Below, piece by piece: positions 22,481 to 34,330 of a DNA stretch of 64,000 nt (the first letter of the stretch is position 1; the number at the start of each line of letters is the position of its first letter). The position numbers and the translations under genes are program-made. Source of the stretch: Ampelomyces quisqualis. Lineage: Eukaryota > Ascomycota > Dothideomycetes > Pleosporales > Phaeosphaeriaceae. The DNA lies in NCBI GenBank assembly GCA_018398575.1, contig JAGTXZ010000010.1, positions 2,728,001 to 2,792,000 on the forward strand, given 5' to 3'. Below the pieces are notes generated by a model. It did not search any database. It worked only from the letters and a program-made list of their open reading frames with translations, and was not told the origin of the DNA.

Positions 22481-25400
22481 TAGTAATAGATTATATATAT
22501 ATACTGTGTAGCTTTTACACTAAGACGTACGCAGGACTTGTTAAACATAGTACTTAATACTAGACGTGTTACTACCTACTACCTAACAATACACTAGTTA
22601 TAACTCCTAACACTATAATATAATAGCACAGCCCTAATAGCTATAACGTAATAGATGCTACTCTAGACAACATAGCACCTGCTTTATACAGCAATACCTT
22701 ATATAAACGCAACTATACTCTAGCTAAATATAAGGCAATAGAGTAGATAGGCCTAATGTTAGCGTCTACATAAGGATAGAACAAGCTGTTTAAGATAGTA
22801 AGTAGACAGTATGCTAGTAAACCCTTTAGTTTAGAAATAGCAGACGCAAAGTAGTAGGCTATACGCAGCTAAATAGTGCACGCGTGCTAACACCAATAGG
22901 AATAATATAGTAGAGCCCTTTAGTTTACTTTTTGCACTAGCGTTTGTATTGTAGCTACAAAGGATAAAATGTATATTAGGTAATATTAATAGCTTCTTTA
23001 CTAATACATAGCTATATAAGCTATATTTACAGCTGCAGTTTTAATTAAGTTGCTAATAGCAATAGGCTATATTAAACATTTAATCTAGGCTATAAGACAA
23101 CGTATAGATATATAAGAATGTTGCGATTACATCTAGGTTATTAAACCTCTAACCTAACTAACATATATTTATATACTAGGACATTATGTTATAGATTACC
23201 TTTATACTTAGTTATTGCCTATTTGCTAACAAGATAGTTTACGCACCTAGCTGTTTATTTACAGGTACACCTAATAATTCTACAAGAGTATATTACAAAC
23301 TACACTTAGAGAATTAGTAGTAGTTAATACAACAGCGCTTGCTAGATAGTGCAACTCTTATACTAGTTATACTAGTAGTAGACAAAATACAGTTATCTAT
23401 AATGTCTGGTAATGTAGTAGTATAGCTAATATATGTTACTATTAGGAATCTTAACTATAAGGCACAATAACGCAGAACAACACCTAGGACACTACTAGCT
23501 AGATTTATCCTAATAGCTAAGCTTCTAGACCTTATTCTAAAGAGTAAAGTGTATTATTACTGTATAGGCAAACTGTTATTGCGTAAGTACTAACTACAGC
23601 GTTAATAATAGAGGGTTCCTATAGAGGACAGAAGCTAACTAGTAACTGCAGCACTTAAAGAGGCTACCAAATACAGCATATAACTAGAGTGTGCTAACTA
23701 ATAGACGCGATAGTGTTACCTAACTATTTGTGCAATTCTAGCTAACTATAAAGAGTAAGTGCTACTAACAGGTGTAAAGAAAAACAGACACTATACTTAA
23801 TACACAGTACTACTAGACAAACAAGAGAACTTGTGTAACAAATACCTATAGCAAACAGAAGAGTATACACGCCTATAACAAAGTTGTTGTCTTAATAAAG
23901 GATATAAGGATTACGTTTATTTAGTAGAGTGCTTTAGCTAGAATTACTATAACTTTAATATATATAAGTTATTAGCTATAGATATATTGTATCTACTGCT
24001 TAAAGGGTTAGTTATAAAAATATTAGAGTTTACAGAAGACATGCTAATAGATATATACCCTAGACAAAAGAAGGGCTAGAATAGTGCCGCAGTTCTAGTA
24101 GTAGAAGACAATAGCTGTGCCTAGTTAAATAAAAGGTTCTGCTAGGTTAAGTATAACACTAGACTAAAACAGTTTAATAACAAGAGGGCTTTTACAAAAG
24201 TGTTATAGTAGACTAGAGCAGAATAAAAAGTAGTAATTTGCTAATTTGTAGTAGTAGTGTCTTCTCTGCTAGCGACTAAGGCACTATACGCGTTGCATTT
24301 TATCTAGGCTGCGTACAATCTGCTAGTACTATTATAATATAAGAGTTATAACAAAAACACGTTAGGGTATATATTGTTAGCTATTAAACAAATAGATGTT
24401 CTAAAAGAAGAGTTTTAACCTTTTAGACAGACACAAGGAGAAGAAAAGGATTTTAACTACCCTAAATGGCACGCGCTAACCTATATTATTCATAATATCT
24501 ATATATATAGGGCCCTTAATAGTATATACACTAGAATAAAGAGTAAGGCCTACTATATTACAATAGTAACACAATTCTACCTAATAATAAACAAGAGAGA
24601 TTTTCTTGCGTAGATCTGCCTCTATAACTCTAGATAGCTTGCGCTTATAGTGTTTAAACACAAGACAGTTATAGACTAAAGTTAACAGTGCACTACTACT
24701 AACTAGCGCAAGCATACCTTTACTATAAGCGTGTTAACAGCAATGCTATTTAGATAACTTAAATAGTCTATACTAGGCATATTACTAAATTTTATTATAC
24801 TGCCTCTTAGCAAGGTTACTGCACATATTATATTGCTAGACTTTACATATACTACTGCAGTATTTGTCTAACACTACTGTTAGAAGGTAACTAGCTACCT
24901 TATTACTCTATATAATAAAGACAGACAAGACTCTAACTCTTACTAGGTAAATAGGATAAATGTAAAAATACACTCTTCTATAAGATGCTTAAGGCTATTA
25001 GGTAAACACTATAACAACCTTAAATATTATAAAGAAGACATAGTGCAATACATGCCTAACTAGTATAGAACTAGAAAATAGCGCAAAGATTACGTATAGG
25101 TGCAAGAGTTTAAATATAAAGACTATACGCAACTGTCTTAGACTATTGCAAACAGTAGAGCTATAGCTTAGGTGCACCTAATACTTATATTTATTAATAA
25201 TAAACACTAAGATAAGAATAGAAAGAAATATAAGTATATAGGTGCCTTCTGCAAGGTTATAGCGTTTAACAATAATAGTTAAATTAATTATACAACAGGG
25301 ATACTAAGCGTATACTGCTGCATATATAGTATAAAGACTAAGTAACGTATACTACAAGTATTTAAGGTATACAACATAACAACTATTGTTTGCCCTATAT

Positions 25401-26400
25401 GCCTAGTACTAAAGGATCTACCTATACTTAATAATAAGGTCTCTGTTTTGTACTATGTAAACAATTACATTAATTAGAACAAATATAATAGACTGTATTC
25501 TTTTACGTTTAATTAAGACTAGACACATATAGTGCAGAATTATAAACAGAAGTAAATGTAGTAAAACAGCTAGTATATAGTATTAGATATAGTAAATAGA
25601 ATTATATATCTAATAATAGCCCTACTATTGCTTTAATATACCTAATAGAACGCAAACCTGCTAATATAACAAGTGCTATAACACAGGACTATAGCGTAAG
25701 GCTACTAATGCAACCTCTTTACTATATACTATATACTACTACAAATGCGTAATACTATTAACTCTTATCTACGTACGCAAGTATTATAGAGATATTACAA
25801 CAGTTACCTAGAATTGCTAGTTAGTGCAGACAGGAAGATAGCACTACTATAGTAACACTAGACACAATTGTTAAAAGATAGTATATGCAATATAATATAA
25901 CTAATAGCAGAAGAATACAACTTAATATACTCTAACGTAGAATAAGAGATAAGGAGGCGGAAGATGCTAGGCTGTTCTTTACAGACAACTATAGTAAAAG
26001 AATACCTACAGCAAATTACAAGGGCAATTGCATTATAATAGAACAGACTACTATAGAACGCAGCTAATAGTTACCTTATCTAGATAATTACACACTTTAC
26101 TGTCTAATATAACTACAACGCAGCCTAATAGATGCGCTTGCAATAGAACAAAACTAAACTAAATAACAATTAGGAGTAAGCTTTGCTAGATAGAAACCTA
26201 TATAGAAAGATAATAGAAATAGTTAACAAAGAGTTAAGTATAACACAAATTATACCTAATATAATAACTATATTAGTATTAAACGCGACTAGAAACAAGC
26301 ACACTCTTATTAGGATAAACCAGCTGTTGCATATACACTACAACCTGCTAGCAATAGATAAGTATATTAATAACCTTAATTACAATTTGTTTGTATAGAT
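22480..26400 (+). pseudogene. Plavaka-like (KDZ-related) transposase, copy 1
   Basis: Large fungal DNA transposase, about 1300 codons through stops. An N-terminal CSFYTKTYAGLVKH block near 22507-22548 resembles a degenerate zinc finger. TLYKRNYTLAKYKAIE follows near 22690-22740. ILANYKE, stop, VLLTGVKKNRHYT near 23735-23795 matches the Plavaka pattern ILADYPEQVLLAGVxxNxCP. The core follows: FNIYKLLAIDILYLLLKGLV at about 23950-24015 (DxLHxLxKG), FNNKRAFTKVL then TRAE near 24175-24225, and FNYPKWHAL at 24452-24478. Copy 2 has a stop in place of that Trp. Recognisable text continues through KYIGAFCKVIAFNNN near 25240. A final stop-free piece at 26183-26398 (NLYRKIIEIVNKELSITQII) is the tail of the frame or just beyond it. 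Family call rests on these motifs only. Confidence 0.72.
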
Positions 26401-26647
26401 ATTAGAGCACAAATTAGGCTTTAAAAGTAAATGTAATAGCATATATTACTACACAAAGAAGGGAGATAGATAGGCGCAAATATAGATATCTACAAAGGCA
26501 CGCTAGCATAGCGCATTACAAAAGACAGTTATATTAAAGATATACTAGGCGTTATTTACAATTAAACTACAAATATAACTAGTATAGTAGTATACTAGAT
26601 CTGTACTAACAACTTACTAGGTAAATAGTTTTCTGTGTATAAGGCTA
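26401..26647. other. 3' flank of the Plavaka-like gene, copy 1
   Basis: About 250 bp, conserved in copy 2 (44400-44641). It may hold the last codons and 3' untranslated region; no clear signal is seen. Confidence 0.4.
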
Positions 26648-27270
26648 CTAAATTGCCTATATTGCGCGCATAACTATTTATGCTAATAGTAGATAACTAT
26701 TGTATACGCTAATATTTGGTTAAGAATAGAAAGGTACCTAATTGCCTGTATTGCGCGCACTACTATTTGTGCTAATAGTAGACAACTATTGTGTACGCTA
26801 ACATTTAGTTAAGGATAGAAAAGTACCTAATTGCTTGTATTGCGCGCACTACTATTTATGCTAATAGTAGACAACTATTATATACGCTAACATTTGGTTA
26901 AGGACAGAAGAGCACCTAATTGCCTGTATTGCGCGCACTACTATTTGTGCTAACAGTAGATAACTATTATATACGCTAACATTTAGTTAAGAATAGAAGA
27001 GCACCTAATTGCCTGTATTGCGCGTACTACTATTTGTGCTAATAGTAGACAACTATTATATACGCTAACATTTAGTTAAGAATAGAAAGGTACCTAATTA
27101 CCTGTATTGCGCGCACTACTATTTGTGCTAATAGTAGATAACTATTGTGTATACTAACATTTGGTTAAGGATAGAAAGGTACCTAATTGCCTATATTGCG
27201 CGCATAACTATTTGTGCTAATAGTAGACAACTATTATATACGCTAGCACGTAGTTAAGGATAAGAGGCTA
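26648..27270. repeat. 89 bp minisatellite with overlapping hairpins, copy 1 (7 units)
   Basis: Units start at 26648, 26737, 26826, 26915, 27004, 27093 and 27182, an exact 89 bp period ((C)CTAAATTGCC or CCTAATTGCC). Each unit contains CTACTATT-TGTGCT-AATAGTAG, an 8 bp stem. In most units this overlaps TAATAGT-AGACA-ACTATTA, a 7 bp stem, so the two hairpins exclude each other. Copy 2 has 4 units. Confidence 0.93.
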
Positions 27271-27412
27271 TCTAATTAAATAGCCTAACTGCTACGCTCT
27301 AGTAGAATTTAAGGCAATATTAGACTATATGTGTTACAAAAACCCTACTTATACCTGCAAAGTAAAAACTCTATTGCGCTACATATATTACTTACTTCTG
27401 CTACTCTTGCTA
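27271..27412. other. Right end of the 16.5 kb unit
   Basis: Shared with copy 2 (44998-45137) up to CTTGCTA here and CTTACTA there. After TA at 27411-27412 the sequences part: unique sequence follows here, the start of copy 3 follows there. No match to the left end in inverted orientation is visible. Confidence 0.6.
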
Positions 27413-27497
27413 ATAGTTTTCTAACATTTAAAGAGCGAGCGCTTACTCTGTATACTCTACACTAAGTAGTAAATTTAAGTAATATTAGCAGTACACT

Positions 27498-30165
27498 ATG
27501 TCTCTGTCTAAACAAGTGCTAAAACAAGCGCTAATAGATAATAGTGCAAAGGTTAGCCTCCTAGGAGATGTAACCCTAGAACTAATATACTAAAAACTAA
27601 GACGCTATAGAGACTAAAAACTGTCTAAACTCTAACGCTACTATTCTTAAGCCTTAACTCTAGAGTTAAAATAGATGTATAACCAACTGCTACACTAGTC
27701 TAACCAAAAAGTTACCTAATAAGATAGCCTAGAGATTAAATACTATACACTTCTAGATCTGCAGCCTTACTTGCTTGTTAACAAGAGGAAACTAGACATA
27801 GTAGTAGCATAAGCACAACAAGCTAACACAAACCAAAAAGCTATAGAACTAATATATAGAAAACGTTAGTAGTTAAAAAAGAACTACTATTAGACTTAAG
27901 GCTATTACATTATAGAAAGATGCTTTACTGTGCACAAATAAGTAGTTCTAACTATTATAGAGTTACAACTCTTCTTATCTAGTGTAGACCTATTTAGGTT
28001 ACTACTATAAGAGAAAGAAAAATGTTAGGCAAAGGAAAGTGTGTTACTAGAAAACAAGACTACACTAGAAAAGGCAAGAGTTATCCTAGTAACGCAACTA
28101 CTTACTAATAATAGAAAGACGCTATATAGTATAGTAATAATACTATAGCTTAATGCACACAGGTATGTGTACGCCTAAATACTACTAGACGCTTAGACAG
28201 AAGTATAGAATACTCTACTGTTATTAGTTTAATTGTATATTAGCTTAACACTATATAAAGAAGCTGCCTACTATATAGGTACTGTTGCAGCCTGCTAAGG
28301 ATAGTAGCTAATAGTAGGCGCCTAGATGCTAGACATGTGCAGTAACTTGCAGACCTACGTAATAAGGCAAAGATAACTAGAAATTACCAGTGCCTATACA
28401 TTAAACTACCTAGACAGATAGGTTCTTAAGCCTAGTAAACTGCTTAAAGACTTTGTTTACCTACTACAAGACCTAAAGAACGCAAGTACACCTCTAAAAT
28501 AGCTATACTAGCTAACTAAAGACAGCTTAAATTTACTAGATTTCTAAACCCTAGTCTTGCAGCAGTAATAGCACAGTTATTCTATAATAATAGGAAATAG
28601 AGCATTACTATAATAACTAGGAATTAAGAGAAGTTTAATAAACTAAGTGCAAATATAGTAGCACTAATAGGCTTAGTTATATTTAACGCAATAAGGGAAT
28701 TTAATAACAACAGCACTAGGAAAACTATACTCTTCTATAGACACACTATAGAGGGTATATTGCAAGTTCTACACATAGTATTAGCTAATAGAAAGCAGAC
28801 TACTTTAATACTATTTGCAAAAAATAGAAGAAACTAGAAGGCATTTAACAGATTCTTATATAGGATAATATACAATAGGATATTACTGTACATATAAACT
28901 AATAAGAGAATAATAGGGCTAACGTTTTAGTGCTAAAGGATACCTATAATAATAACGTAGATAATATCCTAGCTAACTGCACAGAAGAGGAGCAAGATTA
29001 CTATAATGCGCTTATAGACAATTATAATAACAAAGAGAAGAAGAAGGCAAACTGCTTAATAGAAAAGAATATAGAGGAGGACATTAGAGAGAAGGAAAAA
29101 GTCCTATATAAAGACACTAATAATATAAGTAGGTCTAAACGTAATATAATATATAATAACTTGTATAGAGTACTATCTATATACGCGTGCGTAGAGTATT
29201 AGGTAAGGTAAAAGATATTTTGCTAGAAGAGTACGTACATGTAGATAAACTTGCACTAGAATACCTTTATAAGGCAGACAAACAGCTATAGTTTAAGAAC
29301 TGTAGAAGTAGCTAGAGCATTGTAGTAGAAGACGCATAGAAAGAATTTTTGACGCAGGCCTATAATATTACAATTAAAGGTAACATACTTAACGTAATTG
29401 CCTTAACTAAAGAGAAATAGCAACTAGAACTAGACAAGTATAATAGGTTAGTGTAATAGTACAAAGAAGAAATAGAGTGTTATTAAGTAGTTGTAAATAG
29501 CAGGCGTAGTAAATGTTACAATAACTTAATATGCTTTTGCTAGTACAACGCGTAGATACTGTTAGGTTAGCCTTAATATAACGCAATAGTACAGACTACT
29601 GTAGCAGACAGTACAGCACTAGTAGACACAGTATATAATTCTAACATAACTAACTAGCAAGATAGTTACTACTCTGTAAGTAGTAGTAGTAGTTACAGCT
29701 GTCTATATATAGAGCGCGTTGTGTACCTACTAACCTATGCTCTATAGGACGTTAAGCCTAGTAGCTGCGTCTAGGCTAGTCCCCTTTTAAAGGAGCACAA
29801 TTTAACTATACTATACTTAATTAAAAAGCCTATATAACTAGACAAGGAGAACTAGCTTAGTTAGCCTACGCTATAAAAGTATAAAGATGTAGGCAGCTAG
29901 CTGTAGTATATAGTTCTACTAGTGCTGCAGTACTTAACAGTCCTTAACTATTAAATCTAGTAACACTAGCAACACTAGCAATACTAGCGACACTAGTAAC
30001 ACAGGCAATATAGGTAACATAGGCAACTTGCTATTAGGTTGCTGTTAGGTTGCTAGCAACTAGAAGTAAGTAGGGCAACTTTAGCAAATTGTCTAGTAGA
30101 CAGTATTGCTGTTGGGTAGCTGCGGGTCGCTGCAACTAGGCTAACCAGACAAATCTTAATTTTTC
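27498..30165 (+). pseudogene. Glutamine-rich frame of unknown function
   Basis: ATG at 27498 opens a frame (MSLSKQVLKQALIDNSAKV) readable for about 890 codons if TAA/TAG are former Gln codons. Many stops are clustered in pairs and triples, which suggests poly-Gln runs. Readable pieces: LEIKYYTLLDLQPYLLVNKR near 27740-27800, TLEKARVILVTQLLTNNRKT near 28060, NYLDRQVLKPSKLLKDFVYL near 28410-28465, VKDILLEEYVHVDKLALEYL near 29205-29265, KEKQQLELDKYNRL near 29410-29450. A neighbouring frame is open at 28930-29202 (MLKDTYNNNVDNILANCTEE), so an indel or frame change there is possible. The C-terminal end holds a 9 bp tandem repeat. No domain is recognised. RIP implies it was repetitive, so a transposon-associated or multicopy gene is likelier than a housekeeping gene. 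Confidence 0.45.
29961..30028 (+). repeat. 9 bp tandem repeat inside the Gln-rich frame
   Basis: Seven to eight units of AACACTAGC with transitional variants (AATACTAGC, GACACTAGT, AACACAGGC, AACATAGGC). Being a multiple of three it keeps frame, reading either Gln-Gln-His or Ser-Asn-Thr in the two open phases. A similar 9 bp rhythm occurs at the left end of the 16.5 kb unit (10895-10935, 45146-45190). Confidence 0.8.
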
Positions 30166-30171
30166 CTAACG

Positions 30172-33100
30172 CTTTGTTTAGCTGCTAGAAGTGCTATTAG
30201 ATATATATTAATGTAAACTACTTAGTTTTCTTACTTCCTTTGCTTTTAAATAGCGCAGCCTTAAGCTAGGCTAGTATTAGAAATGTTATAATACTCTATA
30301 ACTTAGCGCAGTTAAATATATATATACTCTTAGCTTTTACGCTACTTAGCCTTTCTTATAGTCAGACTCTCTTGCATCTTATTGTTACGTTAGCTACAGT
30401 TAATTAGAGGTTGTCTGTTTAGCATAGCTAGTAGAACGTTAAAAAGTTACTCTTAATACCTAAAATCTTCTAGCTCTATAGGTCTTGCCTAACTAGAGTT
30501 TAACGCAGTATAAACCTTGCAGTAATCTTCTCTTCTAACGCTATAAGCGCTATGTACTCTAGAGAATTAAGTACGTTTTTAACTTCTTCTTATACCTTAG
30601 ATAAGTAGGTGTCCTAGCCCTTTGCTATAACTAGGCCTACTATTTTTCTTATTTCTCTTGTATCTATAACTTTCTTAATACTTGCGTATACAGAGTTAGC
30701 AGCAGTAAATAGTTTAGAACTATCTATATTATCCTTCTTGCTTGTAAAATAGTACTAGTTTAAGAAGTTCTTATTATCTTACAGTCTGCTAAGCGCTAGA
30801 GAGATAAAAATAAGTATCTTGTAAAGACTCTTCTCTATTAGTGTACCTAAGAGAGCCTAGGCCTTCTACTAATAACTATAGTTCTTAATTTAAATAGTCT
30901 TATATAAGTTACCTATAATAGTATTCTTAGATTTGTAGTTATAGAACTTGTTAAAGATAATACGTCTCTATATTACTACGTAGTTAAGAATATTAAAGGT
31001 TTCTTTTGCGCTTACTTTGCTACCTCTTAATAATATTTTACGTGTAGTTATAAGTCTTATAGTTTAGTATTTGTTAAGCACGCGTTTTACTAATATTATG
31101 TAGCTATATACAATTATAAATTAGCTAGTAAATAGTGCTAGACAGTGCGCAGTTGTATTTAGGTAGACTTTTAGTATACAGCGTTCTTAAATGTACTACA
31201 AAACTGTCTCTATATACTTTTTACTATTCTTTGTAAATTTGCGTAGTAAGACGTTTTAGTTAAACGCTGTAAGGTGCTATTTAACTTGCAGATTAATCTT
31301 TATCTCTATTTCTTTGTCTACTATTAGTGCGCCTATACTCTATAGGAAAGTGTTGTTTATAAAGCAAATATAGAGTATAAGAAAGTCTTTTAGGTTGCAC
31401 TATTTAGATTTGCAGAGGCCTATAGTAATAATTTTAGCCTTCTATGCAGCTAGTGCGCAGCTCTATCTACTTACTATAGATACTGCTAACTGTAGCTTTT
31501 CTAGTATTAAAGAGTTTTTTTTGCATATATATAAAAATGTCTGTTAGTTAGTTATAGAGTACTGTTCTTAACTATTGTCTTTAGCCTTATGTTAACTAGT
31601 TTTATTCTTTAATTAGTCCTCTTACACTTTAGTCTAGTTCTTAAAGTGCGTATACCTTATAATTATTATAAGTATAGCTAATCTTGTTTTCTTTATACCT
31701 ATTATGTTTCTAAATATACTACTATTGTCTAAAGATAGCTCTTTTTTGTAAAGTATGTAGGCTTCTATTAGTTAGTATACTGTAAATAGAACTGTTAGTC
31801 TCTATAATAAATATAGTATTATAGGCGCGTTATCCTTAAAGTCTTTTAGTAGAGATCTAAAGAAGTTAGCTGCTTTCTGCTATTTGTCCTCTTAGCAGTG
31901 TTCTATTACTACTTTAATTTAAGCTTACAGTTTATCTACTCTTCTATCTTACGTGTTAGTTGCGTAGATTATAGTTATAGGCTCTCTATATTGCACTTAC
32001 CTTACGTTTAGTAAAGCTTAGAGCTACAGCCTTTCTTCTAATACAAGTTGTTTTGCTAACTAGAGCTCTTTATTCTTATTCTATTACTTTTATTATATAG
32101 TTCTTATTCTTCTTTGCTGCTAGAGTAAGTATCTTTCTCTAGCAACCTTTGTTATTTTTCTATAGCACTCTTACGTTTCTAACTAAGTATAGTAATTAGT
32201 GTAGATGTTGCGTTGTTTTGTGTTTACGCAGCATCTTTATCTCTACTTCCCTTTACCTTCTTTGTAGTACTATTATTCTACCTTTTTAGGCGCTTAATTT
32301 TAGTAGTTAAAGTCTTAATATATATGTTTAGGCTGTTATCCTTCTTCTTCTTGCTTCTACTCTGTTTGTTAAAGCGTTTGCTACTATTTGCTTTAGGTCC
32401 TATTAATAATTTGCAGGCTAGGTCTGCTAGCGCTCTTATTATCTTTTGTTATTTATAGTTATTGTCTTTAGTGTTGTTGTTAAGCTCTAAGCAGAGGCGC
32501 CTTTACTTCTTGTCTCTAGTAGCACCTACTAGGTTTATAATATTACTATTGCTGCCTAAAGTAAAGTGCACTATATTATGTAGTTAGCTGTTATTATTTG
32601 TATACTATTCTAGGTTGTATTACTACTAGGCTTAACTTTATCTTATACTAGAGCCTAGTATTTAATTGCAACGCTCTTAAGGCTTCTTATCTTAATATAT
32701 AAGTTAATAGTTACAGTAAAATTGTTATTATTAGTAATTAGGCGCAGCGCTAACGCGTTAAATATCTTTAAAGTTCTAACTGTATACTAGTCTATAAATT
32801 GTAGTTAGAACAGGTGTTTAACAAGTGTACTATATTTAAGATGTTATAGCTTTATCTTAAAGTTACTGTCTTTTAGCTGCTGTTAACGTACAGCTGTTAT
32901 TAGCCTTAAAAGTAGAAAGGTTTAGGCAGTTTAACAATGTACGCTGTCTATAATATAGATATTAATATTATTAAGTAATAGTTTAGTTGTTATTATAGTA
33001 AGGCCTATTAGCTAGGTTACTAAAGCAGTAGAAGAGCTTAAGACTACTAATACTAACTGTGTACGTTCTAGTTCTAAGTTTGCAAGCGTTAGTAATCTTT

Positions 33101-33512
33101 CTGTGTATTTAGCTTTAACTTTGTTACTATAGTCTTAAATTTCTAAAATTATCTTCTTCTATACAGCGCTAGCTATTGCCTTATAGAATTCCTTTAGTAT
33201 ACTACTGTAAGTTAGTCTAGGGCATGTAGTATACTTAAGCTATTCATCTATTATTAGGCTGCGTATTATCTTTAGGTAGTTAGCCTATAGGTATACCTGT
33301 TTAATCTTGTTATATATATTCTCTTGTTAGATAAAATCTATTATCTCTTTAACTTATATGCGCTAGTCTACTACATTAATATTATAGCCTATTCTTATAA
33401 TTGCCTGCAATATATAATTAGTAGTTATTGTCTTTATATTACTTATATACTATTTATTTAATTAAGGTAGCTACTACTTGTTCTTGTTATTGCGTTCTTA
33501 TAGCGCGCGCAT
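30172..33512 (-). pseudogene. ORF-X, copy 2 (3' truncated)
   Basis: Same minus-strand frame as 10990-15364, keeping the proposed ATG start at 33512-33510, the lysine-rich patch opposite 32220-32400, and the Gln/Glu-rich segment. The last third or so is lost at the 30172 breakpoint. Function unknown. Confidence 0.5.
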
Positions 33513-34330
33513 TGTACAATATATTACGCGTAATAGTTAAGAATAGTATAGGCAGGTGTAAAGATAGTAGAATAGCTACAGCTTAGTTAGTATATGTAAG
33601 TGTGCTTGTGTTATATGCTTACTTATAATAGTGTTGTAATGTATAGCGTAGTGTAGTAAATGTAACGTAGAAAATTACGTATATTTGCGTTGCAGCACTA
33701 TTGTTATTATTGTATAGTTATAATGCGTTTGTTATAGCAACGCAGTATTATATAGTTATAGTAGTAGGTTAGATTATAGGTGCAAGTAAAAGTAAGTAGA
33801 GTTTTGTTCTAGTATTATATAGCCTTTTACCTAGCGCTAACACGTTATATTATATCTTTAAGGTAAGTAAAGGTATATTCTAGAAAGATAATTCTTACTA
33901 TATGTTATTCTTAGTGCAGCACTATATAGTACTAAGCAAAATTCTTATTTTCTAGGTTTTTATATTATAGTGTAGGTAACTTACCTCTTGTATATTATAG
34001 TAGTAGCACTCTCTTTAGTCTAGTAAGTAAACTTAGCTAAACCTACTAGTACTATTATAGTAGACAGGTTATACTAAAACCTTAGTCCTCTTATAGTAGC
34101 ACTGTACTCTACTATCTAGTGCACTACCTTATTCTAATGTCTATAGCTCTATATAGTATAATAATATTTGTTAAATAGTTATTACTCTATTCTAAGTAGC
34201 TAGTAATATATATATACCTTCTATAGTTCTAAGTTTATAGTATTGCGTTTAATAGTTTATATCTGTTTCTTTAGTATAGCAAGTGTAACTATAGAACTCT
34301 AGCCTTAGTAAAAATATGTAATAAGGCTGC
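33513..34330. other. Spacer with single 171 bp segment and copy-2-specific 244 bp, copy 2
   Basis: Non-coding spacer. One 171 bp unit (about 33910-34070) ends AGTAGACAGGTTATA. The next 244 bp (34074-34318) have no counterpart in copies 1 and 3, where GGTTATA or GGTTACG joins directly to TAACAAGG or CAATAAGG. The extra segment is AT-rich with no frame. It could be a small non-autonomous insertion or ancestral sequence lost by the others. Confidence 0.65.

Larger units (their letters stand above)
10883..27412. mobile_element. 16.5 kb unit, copy 1 (most complete)
   Basis: A repeat unit that starts with CGTTAGGAAAACAC after a TA (10881-10882) and ends CTACTCTTGC before a TA (27411-27412). Copy 2 (30172-45137) and copy 3 (from 45138) follow it base by base apart from indels and RIP-type transitions. 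Contents: ORF-X (minus), pogo-like transposase (minus), three minisatellite arrays, Plavaka-like transposase (plus), and a fourth array. I see no clear terminal inverted repeats. It may be one large DNA transposon, a composite of nested elements, or a segmental repeat. The two transposase classes are the main argument for a composite. Confidence 0.75.

Noticed and set aside
10883..27412. Helitron or Starship interpretation of the large unit
   Set aside because: No Rep/helicase, no CTRR 3' end and no tyrosine-recombinase (DUF3435-type) frame was recognised; the visible enzymes are pogo-like and Plavaka-like.
28930..29202. Plus-strand open frame as an independent gene
   Set aside because: It overlaps the longer Gln-rich frame in a neighbouring phase. 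It may be a true segment after an indel, but independent status is not supported, so it is mentioned only within that entry.
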